Of a stretch of 64,000 nt of DNA, positions 47,562 to 59,621 are shown piece by piece. Below the pieces are notes generated by a model. That model was given only the letters and a program-made list of their open reading frames with translations. It searched no databases and had not been told where the DNA came from. Each line of letters begins with the position of its first letter. Position 1 is the stretch's first letter. The DNA lies in NCBI RefSeq assembly GCF_000241955.1, contig NC_016818.1, positions 4,588,001 to 4,652,000 on the forward strand, given 5' to 3'. Both the position numbers and the translations under genes were made by a program. The DNA is from Rahnella aquatilis CIP 78.65 = ATCC 33071 (GTDB lineage: Bacteria; Pseudomonadota; Gammaproteobacteria; Enterobacterales; Enterobacteriaceae).

Positions 47562-50120
47562 CTAATGTAACTGGAATTGTTGCTTCAGACGCGAAGGTTC
47601 TGCGTCGCTTTCAGGCAAGGTGGCGCAGGCAGCAGAGAGCGCGTTGCTGCGAAAAGGGATGACCTGAATCCGGTCATCGAGCGATACAATCTGATAGAAC
47701 TGCGGCAGGTTGAAGTTTATAAAGCTTGAGCCGTAGGTAAACCGGTCGTGGGAAGACGAATAGAACCGGCTGACATCACGCACCAGATCTTCTTTGCTGC
47801 CTTCGCAGTGGTGATAAACCTCAACACGGTTGGATTCATCAAGAATGTAGATATTGAAGCCGATGTCGTCCGAACTGTCTTCAAAGAAGAACTGAATGAT
47901 CCCTTCGCTGGCGTAGCCGTCAATCACTGCCGGCAGATGCGCCTGATCGGTCTGCAATTTCACCGACAAACCGTGCAGTTTGTTGTTGGAAATCGCGCCA
48001 TAAAATTCAATCGCATTCTCCAGCTTTTGCACAGAAACGCTGAGACGTTCAAAGAACAATCCCCAGGTTTGTCCTGCAACACGCACGGCTTTGAAACGAC
48101 CAGGTTCGAGGCGTTTGCTCGACAGGCGAAGCTCAATGCATTCCGACACCAGTTGTTGAATTCGCGTACGGATAAGGCCGCGTAAATGCTGGCTGTAGCA
48201 GAACACTTCCACTGATTCCGGCGGCGCGGCGTCCTGGTGCATTTTGCCCAGAATAGTTTTCAGCGCTTCCAGCACCGCCTGTTCACCACTGAAATGCAGC
48301 GTACGTACTTCATTCCATGAGTTGCGATAAAGCAGGTCAATACTGCCGACCATGCATTGCTGATTCTGCCCGAAGCTGAAGACATCCAGTTTACGGAAAT
48401 CAAAATGCACCACCTGATTGCGGAAAGCGGCGGTCGGATCATGTTCCAGATTAACGATAATCGCTAAGTGACGAATCTCGCACGGGCTGTACAACGCTTT
48501 TGGCGTCGGTGCCGCCAGACGCAACGGGAAGTTGTGCGAGACATCCGCCACCAGTTCGCGCAGTTTAGCGATATCACACAAGCTGCCACTTTTAATATGC
48601 AGACGAGTAGTGGATGTCAGCAGGCCGTTGAAATAGGCCCACGCCACGAGTTTGTTCAGATAGCGGTTATATTCCAGCGGCTGATGGCTGACGATAGATT
48701 CCATCGACGGCGACTGATTATACAGATACCAGCCGGTGCGGTTCGCACGGCCAATCGGCACATGAATAAAGGTTAAATCGCTTTCTGACAGATCAGGGGA
48801 AATCTGTGGATTCACCAGCGTGACTTTGCCCGGCAGCGCTTCAAACGCGGCGTACAACTTACGGGTCAGCACGCCGATATCCTGCGGACTGGCACTGACG
48901 CTTAAATTGTTGCGACGGGCAAAACGGATCAGGTTGCGATAGCTTTGCATCATGGCATCAAGCAGTTCGTTATGCGCTTCGCGCACACGCTCGATTTTCC
49001 AGTTCGCCCGGTTATCCAGCATTGCCAGACGTTCTTCATCCCATCCCCATTCCGCCACCAGCTGACTGAGAATTTCACGACGCCAGCCGACCGACGCCCG
49101 TGCGCGGGAGAGTTTTTCGCAGACTTTTAAATAGAAACAGCGGCGGACTAAATCAAGGCGGGTGAAATCTTCGATCTGGGTGAGATAACGGGTCACGCGG
49201 TCGAGCATCATACAGTAGGAATCAAGCCCGAAGCAGACGATCTCGCCCTGATGCAGGCGTTGTTTAATGTCCATCGCCAGCAGTTGCGTTTTAGGGTATT
49301 CCCAGGAGTACGTTTCCAGCAGCAGCGTTTTGAGCACCGCTTTATAAGGAGAATCGATACTTTTATACAACTGCCACAAACTCGCGCCGAAATACTCTTC
49401 AGCTGACAACGTACTCAGGCCACCGAGATCAAGCCATTCGTTTGGCGTCAGTGCGCCCTGGGCGTACAGCGAAAGCACATATTCGTCGTAATGCGCTTCT
49501 TCTTCACCCGGCACCATATTCCACAGAATACGCTTACCGGCCAGGCGGACGGCGGTACGGTAGAATTCGTCGAGTAATAAGATGTGCTGCGTTGAGCCGC
49601 AGTCTTCACCGCCCAGGCTGCCGCTTTCATTGTGGCGGAAGCGGTTTTCGTCGATCAGGAAGAAGCTGACTTCTACGCCCAGCGAGGCGGCCCATTTTTC
49701 TAACAGGCTGCATTTTTGCTGCAGGCGGTTGCGTTCTTCGTTATCGAGCCATGACTGATGGCAAACCCAAACATCCAGATCAGAGCTTTGACTCTGGCCG
49801 ATAGAAGAGGTGCTGCCCATGGAATATACGCCGGTGATCGGCAATTCACCTTTCAGCAGAGGCTCGAGCGCGCTGCCCCATTTATCTTCAAGGTCAGTCA
49901 GGTAGGTTTGTTGGGATTCATCAGGCGTGAAAACACAGATACCATGCGGAACCTTGCCTTCAAGGTATCCCGGCATCAGAGGGTGATGTTGATGTAAAAA
50001 GACAGGAAGCAGCTGATAGACCTGTTGAAACGCAGGACCCATGGCTGCCAGCGCACGATCGACTCGTAACTGGTTGATCGCATCCAATCTTTGCTTCAAT
50101 GTCTCGATGTAGAGGTACAA
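47562..50120 (-). CDS. cyaA: Class I adenylate cyclase CyaA
   Basis: Makes cAMP, the partner of CRP. 852 residues: N-terminal catalytic half with the nucleotidyltransferase motif [19 protein letters not shown]-terminal half for regulation by the phosphorylated EIIA-Glc of the PTS. It starts with TTG, as in E. coli, a known brake on its translation. Divergent from hemC; a CRP site in between likely gives feedback repression. Confidence 0.97.
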   Translation of the reverse strand: MYLYIETLKQRLDAINQLRVDRALAAMGPAFQQVYQLLPVFLHQHHPLMPGYLEGKVPHGICVFTPDESQQTYLTDLEDKWGSALEPLLKGELPITGVYSMGSTSSIGQSQSSDLDVWVCHQSWLDNEERNRLQQKCSLLEKWAASLGVEVSFFLIDENRFRHNESGSLGGEDCGSTQHILLLDEFYRTAVRLAGKRILWNMVPGEEEAHYDEYVLSLYAQGALTPNEWLDLGGLSTLSAEEYFGASLWQLYKSIDSPYKAVLKTLLLETYSWEYPKTQLLAMDIKQRLHQGEIVCFGLDSYCMMLDRVTRYLTQIEDFTRLDLVRRCFYLKVCEKLSRARASVGWRREILSQLVAEWGWDEERLAMLDNRANWKIERVREAHNELLDAMMQSYRNLIRFARRNNLSVSASPQDIGVLTRKLYAAFEALPGKVTLVNPQISPDLSESDLTFIHVPIGRANRTGWYLYNQSPSMESIVSHQPLEYNRYLNKLVAWAYFNGLLTSTTRLHIKSGSLCDIAKLRELVADVSHNFPLRLAAPTPKALYSPCEIRHLAIIVNLEHDPTAAFRNQVVHFDFRKLDVFSFGQNQQCMVGSIDLLYRNSWNEVRTLHFSGEQAVLEALKTILGKMHQDAAPPESVEVFCYSQHLRGLIRTRIQQLVSECIELRLSSKRLEPGRFKAVRVAGQTWGLFFERLSVSVQKLENAIEFYGAISNNKLHGLSVKLQTDQAHLPAVIDGYASEGIIQFFFEDSSDDIGFNIYILDESNRVEVYHHCEGSKEDLVRDVSRFYSSSHDRFTYGSSFINFNLPQFYQIVSLDDRIQVIPFRSNALSAACATLPESDAEPSRLKQQFQLH

Positions 50121-50240
50121 GACGTTTCGCCTGATTATACAGTGTCTGGAAAGAACCCCGTTCCAAATCCGTCATTTATGGTGATGCTTATGCTTTGAAC
50201 AACCACAGTTGTGCAAATAGTTGACGAATAATTGCTGGAA

Positions 50241-50256
50241 ACGTGATCAATTTAAC
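50241..50256. promoter_or_regulatory. CRP site of the cyaA/hemC divergent region
   Basis: CGTGATCAATTTAACA (read as TGTTAAATTGATCACG on the cyaA strand) is the same as the CRP site I recall at E. coli cyaA P2. The 330-bp gap 50121-50450 otherwise holds only the two promoters; no gene seen. Confidence 0.75.
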
Positions 50257-50450
50257 ACCTTGCTGTTTGACCGTAAAGAAAGTAACGCACCACAATTACT
50301 CTTCCGCTTCTCTGGATTTTACCGTCTGTTCCGCAACGGAACAAATCTCTTCAGTGCCCGTTAACCTTCTTTTACGAATGGCTTCTTACGCTGACAGCTT
50401 TCTATTGTCAGTGGTAGGATGGTCACAGAGACAGTTAAACGGTAACAAAC

Positions 50451-51392
50451 ATGGTAGACAAAATCATTCGAATTGCCACCCGCCAGAGCCCGCTGGCTTT
50501 GTGGCAGGCACAATATGTTCAAAGCCGGCTGATGGCCTGTCACCCCGGTTTGCAGGTGGAACTGGTGCCCATGGTGACCAAGGGCGATATCATTTTAGAT
50601 ACCCCTCTGGCGAAGGTTGGCGGCAAAGGTTTGTTCGTCAAAGAACTTGAACTGGCAATGCTTGATGGCCGTGCGGATATCGCCGTGCATTCCATGAAAG
50701 ACGTGCCCGTGGAGTTCCCGGAGGGTCTGGGACTGGTCACTATTTGCGAACGCGAAGACCCGCGCGATGCTTTCGTCTCTAATCAGTACACCCGTCTGAC
50801 GGATTTGCCACACGGCAGTATTGTCGGGACATCAAGCCTGCGTCGTCAGTGCCAGCTGCGTCAGAAACGTCCGGATCTGGTGATTCGTGATTTGCGCGGC
50901 AATGTGGGCACCCGCTTGTCCAAACTCGATAACGGTGAATACGATGCCATTATTCTGGCTGTCGCTGGCCTGAAACGTCTGGGTCTGGAAAACCGCATCA
51001 CTTGTGCGCTGACACCGGAAGAGTGTCTGCCCGCTGTAGGACAAGGTGCCGTCGGCATCGAATGCCGCCTTGATGATCAAACCACCCGCGACTTGCTGGC
51101 ACCACTGGCGCACCGCGAAACCACAGTACGCGTGCAGGCTGAACGGGCAATGAATATGCGTCTTGAAGGGGGATGTCAGGTACCCATCGGCAGCTATGCC
51201 GAGCTGGAAGGTGACGAACTCTGGCTTCGTGCGCTGGTCGGCGCACCGGACGGCAGCCAGATGGTATGCGGTGAACGACGCGGTCCGTCCGCTAACGCTC
51301 ACCACATGGGTATCGACCTGGCAGAAGAACTGCTCGCCAACGGCGCGCGCGAAATTCTGCATGAGGTCTATCAGGGGAACGCGCCAAAATGA
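50451..51392 (+). CDS. hemC: Hydroxymethylbilane synthase HemC
   Basis: Polymerises four porphobilinogens to hydroxymethylbilane in heme synthesis. 313 residues; dipyrromethane cofactor cysteine in EGGCQVPIG, catalytic Asp region [11 protein letters not shown]. Overlaps hemD by four bases. First gene of hemCDXY. Confidence 0.97.
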   Translation: MVDKIIRIATRQSPLALWQAQYVQSRLMACHPGLQVELVPMVTKGDIILDTPLAKVGGKGLFVKELELAMLDGRADIAVHSMKDVPVEFPEGLGLVTICEREDPRDAFVSNQYTRLTDLPHGSIVGTSSLRRQCQLRQKRPDLVIRDLRGNVGTRLSKLDNGEYDAIILAVAGLKRLGLENRITCALTPEECLPAVGQGAVGIECRLDDQTTRDLLAPLAHRETTVRVQAERAMNMRLEGGCQVPIGSYAELEGDELWLRALVGAPDGSQMVCGERRGPSANAHHMGIDLAEELLANGAREILHEVYQGNAPK

Positions 51393-52138
51393 CCATTCTG
51401 GTCACCCGCCCCTCTCCGGCAGGAGAAGCACTGGTCAGCCGGCTGCGCGCACTGGGCCGGGTTGCCTTCCATTCCCCGCTGATTGATTTTGCACCGGGGA
51501 ACCAGCTCGCATCGCTGCCGAACCTGCTATCCTCATTAAATCAGCAAGATCTGGTGTTTTTGCTCTCGCAGCATGCGGTCAGTTACGCTGACCGGGCTTT
51601 GCGTCAGTCCGCCACAAACTGGCCGGACACCGTGAATTATTTTGCCATTGGTCGCACCACGGGCCTGATTTTCCACCGGGTCAGCAGCCTGCCTGTTCTC
51701 TATCCTCAGGATGGCGAAACCAGCGAAATGTTATTGAATCTTCCGGCATTGCAACGCATACAGGGCAAAAAAGCGCTGATATTGCGTGGTAATGGCGGAC
51801 GGGAATTGTTAGCCGAAACGCTGACAGAACGCGGGGTCGATGTGACTTACTGCGAATGTTATCAGCGCAGCCCGGTTTACTACGATGCCAGTGAACAGAG
51901 TGCGCTCTGGCAACGGGCCGGAATTGATACGCTGGTCGTGACCAGCGGAGAAATGCTGCAACAGCTGTATCAGTTAGTTCCTGATTACTACCGACATTCA
52001 TGGTTACTGCGCTGTAATCTGGTGGTGGTCAGTGAACGTTTAGCAGCCCTCGCCCGCCAGCTTGGCTGGCGCGCAATTCGGGTTGCTGAGAATGCAGACA
52101 ATGATGCGCTGATCCGCGCATTACAACTACCTGACTAA
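51389..52138 (+). CDS. hemD: Uroporphyrinogen-III synthase HemD
   Basis: Cyclises hydroxymethylbilane with inversion of ring D. 249 residues, the typical low-similarity two-domain fold; start ATGA overlaps hemC. Followed after 13 bp by hemX. Confidence 0.95.
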   Translation: MTILVTRPSPAGEALVSRLRALGRVAFHSPLIDFAPGNQLASLPNLLSSLNQQDLVFLLSQHAVSYADRALRQSATNWPDTVNYFAIGRTTGLIFHRVSSLPVLYPQDGETSEMLLNLPALQRIQGKKALILRGNGGRELLAETLTERGVDVTYCECYQRSPVYYDASEQSALWQRAGIDTLVVTSGEMLQQLYQLVPDYYRHSWLLRCNLVVVSERLAALARQLGWRAIRVAENADNDALIRALQLPD

Positions 52139-52151
52139 GGGATGTGCCAAA

Positions 52152-53303
52152 ATGACGGAACAAAAAAATCCTTCCGCGCCGGATGAGAATGTGGTTATCT
52201 CCCCAGCGGTTGAGAGCCCCCAGCCAGACGCTTCCGACCGGGATCAGGTGCTGATAACGTTGCGGAAAAAGCAACGTACCGCGCCGGTTCTGGGCGCTAT
52301 CGCAATTGTACTGGTGATCGCGCTTGGCGCCGGTCTCTATTATCACGGCCACCAGCAATCGCTGGCGCAGGCCGCCACAGACGAAGCGCTTTCTGAACAA
52401 CTCGATGCGCTGCAAAAAACCCAGCAGCAGGACAAACAGCAAATTGCTGATCTGCTTGCTCAGCAGCAAAAATCCCGGCAAGAAGCCGATCGTCAGCAGG
52501 CTTCGTTTGGTCGGCAGTTAAATGAATTACAAGACAAGGTTGCCAGCATTTCCGGCAGCGATGCCAAAACCTGGTTACTGGCGCAGGCCGATTATCTGGT
52601 GAAACTCGCTGGCCGCAAATTATGGAGCGATCAGGATGTCACCACCGCCGCCGCACTGCTGAAAAGCGCAGATGCCAGCCTGGCCGACATGAACGATCCG
52701 AGTCTGATTGATGTGCGCCGCGCGCTGAACGAAGACGTGGGCAGCCTTTCTGCCGTTACACAGGTCGATTTCGACGGCATCATTCTCAAGCTGAATCAGC
52801 TATCGAATCAGGTGGATAACCTGCGTCTGGCCGACAATGACACTGACGATTCCCCGATGGACAACGACAGTTCCAGTTTGTCGAGTTCTCTGACCGAATG
52901 GCGTCAGAACCTGACCAAAAGCTGGCACAACTTTATGGATGACTTCATTACCATCCGCCGCCGTGATAGCAGTGCAGAACCGCTGCTGGCACCGAATCAG
53001 GATGTGTATCTGCGCGAAAACATCCGCTCGCGTCTGCTGATTGCCGCACAGGCCGTGCCACGCCATCAGGATGAAGTGTACAAACAATCGCTGGAAAGCG
53101 TCTCGACCTGGGTTCGCGCCTACTTTGATACTTCAGATCCTTCGACCAAAGCATTCCTGGAAGAACTGGACAATCTCAGCCAGCAATCTGTTTCGATGGA
53201 CGTGCCGGATGAGCTGAAAAGCCAGCCGATGCTGGAAAAACTGATGCAGACCCGCGTGCGTAACCTGCTTCAGCAGCCCGCCGCCGCCACGCAGGGGGAA
53301 TAA
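52152..53303 (+). CDS. hemX: HemX family membrane protein
   Basis: Inner-membrane protein of 383 residues: N-terminal cytoplasmic tail, one transmembrane helix (about residues 46-62, [20 protein letters not shown]), then a periplasmic Gln-rich coiled coil and conserved domain. Often misnamed uroporphyrinogen methyltransferase; no SAM site is visible. Part of the heme operon but with unclear role. Confidence 0.93.
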   Translation: MTEQKNPSAPDENVVISPAVESPQPDASDRDQVLITLRKKQRTAPVLGAIAIVLVIALGAGLYYHGHQQSLAQAATDEALSEQLDALQKTQQQDKQQIADLLAQQQKSRQEADRQQASFGRQLNELQDKVASISGSDAKTWLLAQADYLVKLAGRKLWSDQDVTTAAALLKSADASLADMNDPSLIDVRRALNEDVGSLSAVTQVDFDGIILKLNQLSNQVDNLRLADNDTDDSPMDNDSSSLSSSLTEWRQNLTKSWHNFMDDFITIRRRDSSAEPLLAPNQDVYLRENIRSRLLIAAQAVPRHQDEVYKQSLESVSTWVRAYFDTSDPSTKAFLEELDNLSQQSVSMDVPDELKSQPMLEKLMQTRVRNLLQQPAAATQGE

Positions 53304-53306
53304 CAC

Positions 53307-54503
53307 ATGCTACGAGTTTTCGTGTTGTTCCTGATTGTGTTTGCCGGGATTATCGTCGGCCCGATTCTGGCCGGCCATCAGGGCTATGTCCTGATCCAGA
53401 CCGACAATTACAACATCGAAACCAGCGTCACCGGTTTAGTCATCATGCTGATCGTGCTGATTCTGGTGCTGTTCATCATTGAATGGTTCCTGCGCCGCGT
53501 TCTGCGTACCGGTGCACGTACCCGAGGCTGGTTTGCCGGACGCAAAAGCTCTAAAGCGCGTAAGCAAACTCACGCAGCCATGCTCAAACTCGCGGAAGGC
53601 GACCATCGTCAGATGGAAAAACTGCTGGCGCGCAATGCCGATCACGCCGAACAACCGGTGGTGAACTATTTACTGGCAGCGGAAGCGGCGCAGCAGCGCG
53701 GCGATGATATCCGCACCAATCAGTATCTGGAGCGTGCAGCGGAAATCGCAGATACCGACCAGATGCCGGTTGATATCACCCGCGTGCGTATCCAGCTGGC
53801 CAGAGGCGAGGTTCACGCAGCACGCCACGGTGTTGATCGTTTACTGGGCCAGTCGCCACGTCATCCGGAAGTCTTACGTCTGGCAGAGCAGGCTTATCTT
53901 CTGACCGGCGCTTACGGTTCACTGCTGGAGATTTTACCGTCGATGGCAAAAGCCGATGTTCATAACGACGATGAAATCCGTGTGCTTCAGGAGCAGGCTT
54001 ATATCGGAATGATGAATCAGCTGATGGCGGAAGAAGGCAGTGAAGGCCTGAAGCGCTGGTGGAAAGATCAGAGCCGTAAAACCCGTCATGAAGTGGCCTT
54101 ACAGGTCGCAATGGCAACGCATCTGATTGAATGCAACGATCAGGATCTGGCGCAGGAAGTGATCCTCGACGGGCTGAAACGCCAGTACGACGATCGGCTG
54201 GTCGCGCTGATGCCGAAGCTGCGTTCGGGTAATCCTGAGCAACTGGAAAAAACACTGCGTCAGTTGATCAAACAGAATGGCACAACGCCGCTGCTCAGCA
54301 GCACGCTGGGTCAGTTGCTGATGAAACACGGTGAATGGCAACAGGCAAGTGAAGCCTTCCGTGAGGCGCTGAAACAACGCCCTGACGCGTATGATTACGC
54401 CTGGCTGGCTGATGCGCTGGATAAGCTGCATAAACCGGCAGAAGCGGCGGAAATGCGCCGCGAAGGGCTGATGCTGACCCTGAATAATTCGCAGCAACCT
54501 TAA
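53307..54503 (+). CDS. hemY: HemY protein, TPR-containing
   Basis: 398 residues; two N-terminal membrane helices (about 3-20 and 43-62), then TPR-like helical repeats in the cytoplasm. Associated with late heme synthesis in enterobacteria, exact role unknown. Three bases after hemX; followed by an intrinsic terminator. Confidence 0.94.
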   Translation: MLRVFVLFLIVFAGIIVGPILAGHQGYVLIQTDNYNIETSVTGLVIMLIVLILVLFIIEWFLRRVLRTGARTRGWFAGRKSSKARKQTHAAMLKLAEGDHRQMEKLLARNADHAEQPVVNYLLAAEAAQQRGDDIRTNQYLERAAEIADTDQMPVDITRVRIQLARGEVHAARHGVDRLLGQSPRHPEVLRLAEQAYLLTGAYGSLLEILPSMAKADVHNDDEIRVLQEQAYIGMMNQLMAEEGSEGLKRWWKDQSRKTRHEVALQVAMATHLIECNDQDLAQEVILDGLKRQYDDRLVALMPKLRSGNPEQLEKTLRQLIKQNGTTPLLSSTLGQLLMKHGEWQQASEAFREALKQRPDAYDYAWLADALDKLHKPAEAAEMRREGLMLTLNNSQQP

Positions 54504-54520
54504 TAACCTTGCTGTCCGCA

Positions 54521-54544
54521 AAGGCTCCTTCGGGAGCCTTTTTT
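54521..54544 (+). terminator. Intrinsic terminator of hemCDXY
   Basis: AAGGCTCC / GGAGCCTT stem with TTCG loop, then TTTT, 17 bases after the hemY stop. Confidence 0.93.
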
Positions 54545-54566
54545 ATGTCGGTCGTAAATTTCAGAC

Positions 54567-54596
54567 AAAAAAAACACTTGTCTGGAAGACAAGTGT
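54567..54596 (-). terminator. Minus-strand terminator downstream of the tRNA cluster region
   Basis: ACACTTGTCT / AGACAAGTGT stem (10 bp, GGA loop) with a run of eight A on the left, giving T8 on the minus strand. It could stop readthrough coming from the tRNA operon before it meets hemY. Confidence 0.75.
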
Positions 54597-55059
54597 CTAA
54601 AAACAATCAGGTCTAGGACAACAGATTTAGTGCCTCACTCAACGTTTTGCCTTCTGGATGATAGCGCTTGCGCGTTATCGGTCAGGATGACAATAGGCAC
54701 TGTAAATTGGCTCTGCATCATTCCCAGGTTTATGAAGCCGGGGCAAACATAATGGGTGGAATGAGCATCTACGGCGGGAATATTGCAGGACGCGTGCCAG
54801 TATGGCAATACCTGAACGAAAATATTTTATATCCTTGATAATAATGGATTTTATTTTTACACATTCTGCCTGCCATTTCTCACCCTACAGATTCTCCCGC
54901 CTCTGAAGCAGCGATCTGTCTCCAGTGAACGACATCCTGAGATTGAATGAGTTTAATAAATAAAAATCAATAAGTTATATGTCTCAAGACAGAGACAGAG
55001 GAAAACGGGTTTGTCGCGGATGAACCACAAAAGCAGGAAGAGGATTGAAAGCTTTTATA
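54597..55059. other. Intergenic region without a convincing gene
   Basis: About 460 bp between the hemY/tRNA-side terminators and the first tRNA-Pro repeat. A 57-codon stretch open from about 54665 to a stop near 54838 lacks a proper start and resembles nothing I know. The right part (54840-55010) is AT-rich. Possibly decayed sequence. Confidence 0.5.
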
Positions 55060-55123
55060 CAGACGAAAAAAAACCTGCTTTTAAAAAGCAGGTTTCTTCG
55101 AATATGGTCGGCGAGAGAGGATT
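55060..55123. repeat. Direct repeat copy 1: tRNA-Pro 3' end plus terminator
   Basis: 64 bp identical to 55225-55288. On the minus strand it holds the last 19 bases of tRNA-Pro, including CCA, followed by the terminator hairpin and T8. The rest of the tRNA is missing from this copy. Confidence 0.9.
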
Positions 55124-55224
55124 ACGCGCATCTTCGATGCTTGCCCTGCGGGCCGTTGCTAAAGCAACGTGGTCTCGCTTCGCTCGGCTCAAACCTCCTG
55201 CGGAGGTTCTCATCCTCTTTACTT
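55124..55224. repeat. 101-bp palindrome-rich segment between the tRNA-Pro repeats
   Basis: Contains short inverted pairs such as CGTTGCTAAAGCAACG, AACCTCCTGCGGAGGTT and GAGCCGAGCGAAGCGAG (minus strand). It has the look of a mobile or REP-like extragenic element often seen next to tRNA genes in related genomes (from memory). Confidence 0.55.
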
Positions 55225-55288
55225 CAGACGAAAAAAAACCTGCTTTTAAAAAGCAGGTTTCTTCGAATATGGTCGGCGAGAGAGGATT
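55225..55288. repeat. Direct repeat copy 2: tRNA-Pro 3' end plus terminator
   Basis: Identical to copy 1, but here joined to the complete tRNA-Pro gene. Its hairpin (AAACCTGC / GCAGGTTT, minus strand, then T8 at 55231-55238) is the native terminator of the tRNA cluster. Confidence 0.9.
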
Positions 55289-55346
55289 CGAACCTCCGAC
55301 CCACTGGTCCCAAACCAGTTGCGCTACCAAGCTGCGCTACTCGCCG
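55270..55346 (-). tRNA. proM: tRNA-Pro (TGG anticodon)
   Basis: 77 bases with encoded CCA. The acceptor CGGCGAG pairs with CTCGCCG, T-loop GGTTCGAATCC, and anticodon loop TTTGGGA with UGG. Last gene of the four-tRNA cluster. Confidence 0.95.
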
Positions 55347-55405
55347 ATGTCGTGCATCTTACTACTTTCTGATGCTAACTGCATCATTTAAATGTATTTT
55401 GTGTG

Positions 55406-55491
55406 TGGTGCGAAGGGAGGGACTCGAACCCTCACATCCGAAGGACACTAACACCTGAAGCTAGCGCGTCTACCAATTCCGCCACCATCGC
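55406..55491 (-). tRNA. leuT: tRNA-Leu (CAG anticodon)
   Basis: 86 bases with a long variable arm (class II) and encoded CCA. GCGATGG...CTTCGC acceptor with one mismatch-prone pair, anticodon loop TTCAGGT. Third gene of the cluster. Confidence 0.94.
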
Positions 55492-55520
55492 ATGTCACAA
55501 TCACAAAATCATTTTTAGAG

Positions 55521-55596
55521 TGGGGTGGCTAATGGGACTCGAACCCACGACAACTGGAATCACAATCCAGGGCTCTACCAACTGAGCTATAGCCAC
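55521..55596 (-). tRNA. hisR: tRNA-His (GTG anticodon)
   Basis: 76 bases with encoded CCA; anticodon loop TTGTGAT, acceptor GTGGCTA/TAGCCAC. Second gene of the cluster. Confidence 0.95.
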
Positions 55597-55662
55597 CATA
55601 TCTCTAACTAACGTGAACTGTCTGACTTCAACATTCCACCGCAACTCTAGCGCATACTAAAT

Positions 55663-55739
<77 letters not shown>

Positions 55740-55749
55740 TAGCGCCGTT

Positions 55750-55788
55750 GCGGGTGGGGATACTACGGTTTTAACGCTTGGCTGTCTA
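55750..55788 (-). promoter_or_regulatory. Promoter of the tRNA cluster with stringent discriminator
   Basis: On the minus strand: -35 TAGACA (55788-55783), 17-bp spacer, -10 TAGTAT (55765-55760), then CCCCACCCGC. The GC-rich discriminator is typical of stable-RNA promoters repressed by ppGpp/DksA. Confidence 0.75.
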
Positions 55789-55881
55789 GTGCTTTTTATC
55801 AGAAATATTGCGTTTGATTACGCTTTATCCAATACGCAGTAAAAGTAAGCATCTTGCCTTCCCCACCCGTGACTTACGACG

Positions 55882-57276
55882 TTATTTTGCTTTTTCTGCC
55901 GTCAGCGCAGCACGCTTATGCATGCCGAGACCGAAGTATATCAGCGAGACTGCCGCAATAAAAATACCGCCTACCAGTAAAGAAACCCGCGTATCCGGAT
56001 TAATCGCCATACCGACCAGTACGCATGCCAGGAAAATCAGCGTCAGGTAGTTGGTATAAGGGAAGAGAACCGATTTAAACGGATGGTTTTTCAGTTTCTC
56101 TTTATGTGCATCGCGGAAACGCAGCTGGCTGATCAGCACCACAAACCATGGCACCATGCCCGGCAGGACACTGGCGCTGTAGACATACACGAACACCTTT
56201 TCAGGATTCGGGATAATGTAGTTCAGGCACGACCCCACCAGCAGACACAAAATGGTGATAGCAATACCGTAAACCGGCACACCGCTTTTCGAGACATTGC
56301 TCAGAAATGCAGGTAACTGGCGATTCTTAGACAGCGCATAAAGCATACGTCCGCAACTGTACATACCGCTGTTACAGCCCGATAACGCCGCTGTCAGCAC
56401 CACAAAGTTAATAATACCGGCCGCTGAAGCAATACCAATCTTCGCGAAGGTCAGCACGAACGGACTGCCGTGAGTGCCCATTTCGTTCCACGGGAAAATG
56501 GTGATGATAACGAAAATCGCGCCGACGTAGAAAATCAGGATACGCCACAGGATATTGTTGATAGCGCGTTTGAGCGTAACCTGCGGATTCTTCGCTTCAC
56601 CGGCGGTAATACCCACCAGTTCCACGCCCTGATAGGACGCCACGACAATACACAGCGCAAACAGGAAACCTTTCCAGCCGCCCGCGAAGAAACCGCCGTG
56701 CGCGGTCAGATTAGCAAAACCGACCGCTTCACCGTGATTGCCAAAGCCGAAAAAGATAACTGCGAGACCAACCACAATCATCACAATAATGGTGGTGATT
56801 TTGATCAGCGCAAACCAGAACTCCATTTCGCCATACAGTTTCACGGCAGCAAGGTTCGCAGCGGCCACAATCGCCACAGCCATCAGCGCGGGGATCCACT
56901 GCGGTAAATCCGGGAACCAGTATTGGGCGTATACACCGATCGCGGTGATTTCAGAAATCCCCACCGCTATCCACATAAACCAGTAACTCCATGCAGTCAG
57001 ATAGCCGTAATAGGGCCCAAGATATTTATGGGCATAGACCGCAAACGAACCGGCAACCGGCTCCAGATGCAGCATCTCGCCCATCGAACGCATGATAAAG
57101 AAGACGAACACGCCAGCCAGAATATAGGCCAGTAATACTGACGGCCCGGCCCATTTCAGGGTGCTGGCCGCGCCCATAAATAATCCAACCCCGATGGTGC
57201 CACCCAGCGCTATCAGCTCAATATGCCTTGCCTCAAGCCCCCGGTGTAGCCCACCCTTTTCTTCTTGATTCGCCAT
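55882..57276 (-). CDS. thrP: Threonine/serine permease ThrP (YifK)
   Basis: APC-superfamily amino-acid:proton symporter, 464 residues and twelve helices. It opens with the family signature [20 protein letters not shown] and aligns with E. coli YifK, later named ThrP. Between the wec operon and the tRNA cluster, the same position as in E. coli. 240 bp separate it from wecG, with no gene seen there. Confidence 0.93.
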   Translation of the reverse strand: MANQEEKGGLHRGLEARHIELIALGGTIGVGLFMGAASTLKWAGPSVLLAYILAGVFVFFIMRSMGEMLHLEPVAGSFAVYAHKYLGPYYGYLTAWSYWFMWIAVGISEITAIGVYAQYWFPDLPQWIPALMAVAIVAAANLAAVKLYGEMEFWFALIKITTIIVMIVVGLAVIFFGFGNHGEAVGFANLTAHGGFFAGGWKGFLFALCIVVASYQGVELVGITAGEAKNPQVTLKRAINNILWRILIFYVGAIFVIITIFPWNEMGTHGSPFVLTFAKIGIASAAGIINFVVLTAALSGCNSGMYSCGRMLYALSKNRQLPAFLSNVSKSGVPVYGIAITILCLLVGSCLNYIIPNPEKVFVYVYSASVLPGMVPWFVVLISQLRFRDAHKEKLKNHPFKSVLFPYTNYLTLIFLACVLVGMAINPDTRVSLLVGGIFIAAVSLIYFGLGMHKRAALTAEKAK

Positions 57277-57517
57277 AGTTTCTCAGTTTCTCTGTATTTG
57301 TGTTTGCCTTCCGGAATGACCGGAATGTTATTTTTATTTGTGCTGATGCCCATACAGGGCGGAAAAACGGCGTTATGGTTCCGCATTTCAGGATGAGTTG
57401 CAAACCACAATTGAGAAAGATCCGCACAGGTAGACATGTCAGGGTGCAAACGACAGTAAAAGGTGGAATGAAATGAGAGGTAAAACGCCGCGCTGAAGAT
57501 CAGCCACGGCGCAAGTA

Positions 57518-58258
57518 TTACAGACGACCGGTGTAGTAGTAACGGATAAATTTGAGCAATTTAAGCTGGCGACGTAAACGGCTCGGCTGCAAAATCAGCC
57601 GGTAGAGCCATTCAAGCCCCAGATTTTGCCAGATTTTAGGTGCCCGTTTAACATGTCCGGTAAAAACGTCATAGGTTCCGCCGATACCCATATAAAGCGC
57701 ATCAGGATGCACAAGACGGCAATCACGCATCAGGATTTCCTGTTTTGGTGAACCCATCGCGACGGTCACGATCGCCGCGCCGCTGCCTTTCACCCTTTCG
57801 AACAACGACTCGCGCTGTTCCGGCACAAAATAACCATTCTGGCTGCCGACAATATTGACGTTCCACTGCGCGCGCAGCTTTTCTTCCGTTTGCGCCAGCA
57901 CGTCGGGCTTACCGCCTATCAGAAATACCGGTGTTCCTTCACGGCCTGCGCGCTCCATCAGCCCTTCCCAGAGGTCAGCACCCGCGATACGCGAGACGCG
58001 TGATTGCGGATATTTACGGCGGATGGCCCGCACGATGCTGATCCCGTCGGCATATTTATATTCCGCCTGACTGATCAGCGCGTTCATTTCCGGGTTGCTT
58101 TCTACGGTCAGCAGTTTTTCGGCATTCATCGCCACCAGCGCGCCGGTTTTGACCTGATGACCGGCAAAAAGATAATCGAGAAAATGCGCCATATTGCGAA
58201 AGCCCCAAAGGCGGATCCCACGGATGTCATATTGCGGGATATTATTCTCCAAATTCAT
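57518..58258 (-). CDS. wecG: UDP-ManNAcA transferase WecG (RffM)
   Basis: Glycosyltransferase family 26 enzyme of 246 residues that adds N-acetylmannosaminuronic acid to lipid I of enterobacterial common antigen (ECA), at the inner face of the membrane. Family segments: [12 protein letters not shown] and VAMGSPKQE. Last gene of the ECA operon; overlaps wzyE by 17 bp. Confidence 0.95.
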   Translation of the reverse strand: MNLENNIPQYDIRGIRLWGFRNMAHFLDYLFAGHQVKTGALVAMNAEKLLTVESNPEMNALISQAEYKYADGISIVRAIRRKYPQSRVSRIAGADLWEGLMERAGREGTPVFLIGGKPDVLAQTEEKLRAQWNVNIVGSQNGYFVPEQRESLFERVKGSGAAIVTVAMGSPKQEILMRDCRLVHPDALYMGIGGTYDVFTGHVKRAPKIWQNLGLEWLYRLILQPSRLRRQLKLLKFIRYYYTGRL

Positions 58259-59621
58259 CCATCTTCCTTACTGCCAAAGGCTCCATGAGGTTTTTCCGGG
58301 ACGGCATTTTGGCACGTATCAGCCCTGCAGCGTCAAACATCCAGTACAGTAATTTTGCGGCGACCAGACAGGCACCGAAAACAACACAGAAAAAGACCAC
58401 CCGCGAGAAGAAGGAATCCACGCCTTCGCGGGCAAGCACGATCATATTGAACACGGCACCAAAGCAAAAACTTTGCAGAATGGCGGCTTTATACATGTTG
58501 GTGTCCGCTTTGCCTTTTTCATAAAGCCAGTCAAACCATTTAATGATCATGCCAACCGCGACCGCACCCAGCGGGATAAACCACACGCCGCCCATCACGA
58601 CCAGCGAGCCAATCAGCGTCGGCGAAATGGCCAGACCGGAATGGTTGTCGAGCACATCCCAGGTGAAATAGTTGGCCGTATTGAGCACCACGCCCGGACG
58701 GTCATGCCACAGCCAACTGGGGATAAAGACGTAGAAATCACGGACAATCGGTGCCAGCCCCTGAAAACTAATTTTGTCGTAATTTTGCAGCAACAGCCCC
58801 AGATTTTCCCATGGAGAGAACGTATCACGCGTCAGATAAAGGAACGTGTAAAACGCCTCAGGACCGCTGACATTCAGGCCGTAGCGCTTCAGTGCCAGCC
58901 AGAACATACCGACAATGCCGAGTACGCCTGCCGCCGCCAGCATCCACAAACTGATCCAGCCGCGCACAATGCCGATAAATAAAAACAGTGCGAACGCGAT
59001 GATGATATTTGCACGCGTCCCGCCGACGATGATGTACGTCAGCAAGCCAAATGCGACGGTACTGACCAGGAAAAACAGCCAGCGCTGCGGATTGGGTTTA
59101 AGGAAGAACACCACCAGCATCGCGGGCAGAAAGAAATAAAAGAAGCGTTTAAGCGCCACCCCGGACACATCGCTGGAAAAAATCTGGCTGTAGGACTTAA
59201 GCTTAAACAGCAAAAATCCGTTATGCATAAAGAAGATGGAAACCGTCACCACGGCGATAAGCGCCAGCAAAAACCAGGTCAGATGGGTTTCGACACGGTT
59301 CATCGTAAACAGCGGGCGGGACGGGCCCTCACGCTTCGCCCTGAGCCGCGTTTTATAGCTGACATAATAAATACCGTAAAAACAGGTTGCGGCCAGCATA
59401 GCCTGTAACAGGTTTTCAACTGGCACGACGTTGACATCGAACTGGAAAACCAGCAAACAGGTCAGCGGAAAACCAAAATAAAATGTCAGGAGATACAACA
59501 GCGAAAACAAGACGTTGAAGTTAAAGCGCACGCGGCGAAATTCTTTATAAGTCAGCGTCAGAATGAACAACAGCGAGAACGCATAAACGACAGACAAGCC
59601 GCCAAGCTGTGCCATTGTCAT
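58242..59621 (-). CDS. wzyE: ECA polymerase WzyE
   Basis: Polytopic membrane protein of 459 residues, about eleven helices, that polymerises ECA repeat units on the periplasmic side. Matches WzyE by the segment [16 protein letters not shown] and by position. Start overlaps the wecF stop by four bases. Confidence 0.94.
   Translation of the reverse strand: MTMAQLGGLSVVYAFSLLFILTLTYKEFRRVRFNFNVLFSLLYLLTFYFGFPLTCLLVFQFDVNVVPVENLLQAMLAATCFYGIYYVSYKTRLRAKREGPSRPLFTMNRVETHLTWFLLALIAVVTVSIFFMHNGFLLFKLKSYSQIFSSDVSGVALKRFFYFFLPAMLVVFFLKPNPQRWLFFLVSTVAFGLLTYIIVGGTRANIIIAFALFLFIGIVRGWISLWMLAAAGVLGIVGMFWLALKRYGLNVSGPEAFYTFLYLTRDTFSPWENLGLLLQNYDKISFQGLAPIVRDFYVFIPSWLWHDRPGVVLNTANYFTWDVLDNHSGLAISPTLIGSLVVMGGVWFIPLGAVAVGMIIKWFDWLYEKGKADTNMYKAAILQSFCFGAVFNMIVLAREGVDSFFSRVVFFCVVFGACLVAAKLLYWMFDAAGLIRAKMPSRKNLMEPLAVRKMDEFGE

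Noticed and set aside
54665..54838. 57-codon open stretch ending VPVWQYLNENILYP
   Set aside because: No start codon with a ribosome site at its head and no recognisable family; kept only as part of an intergenic note.
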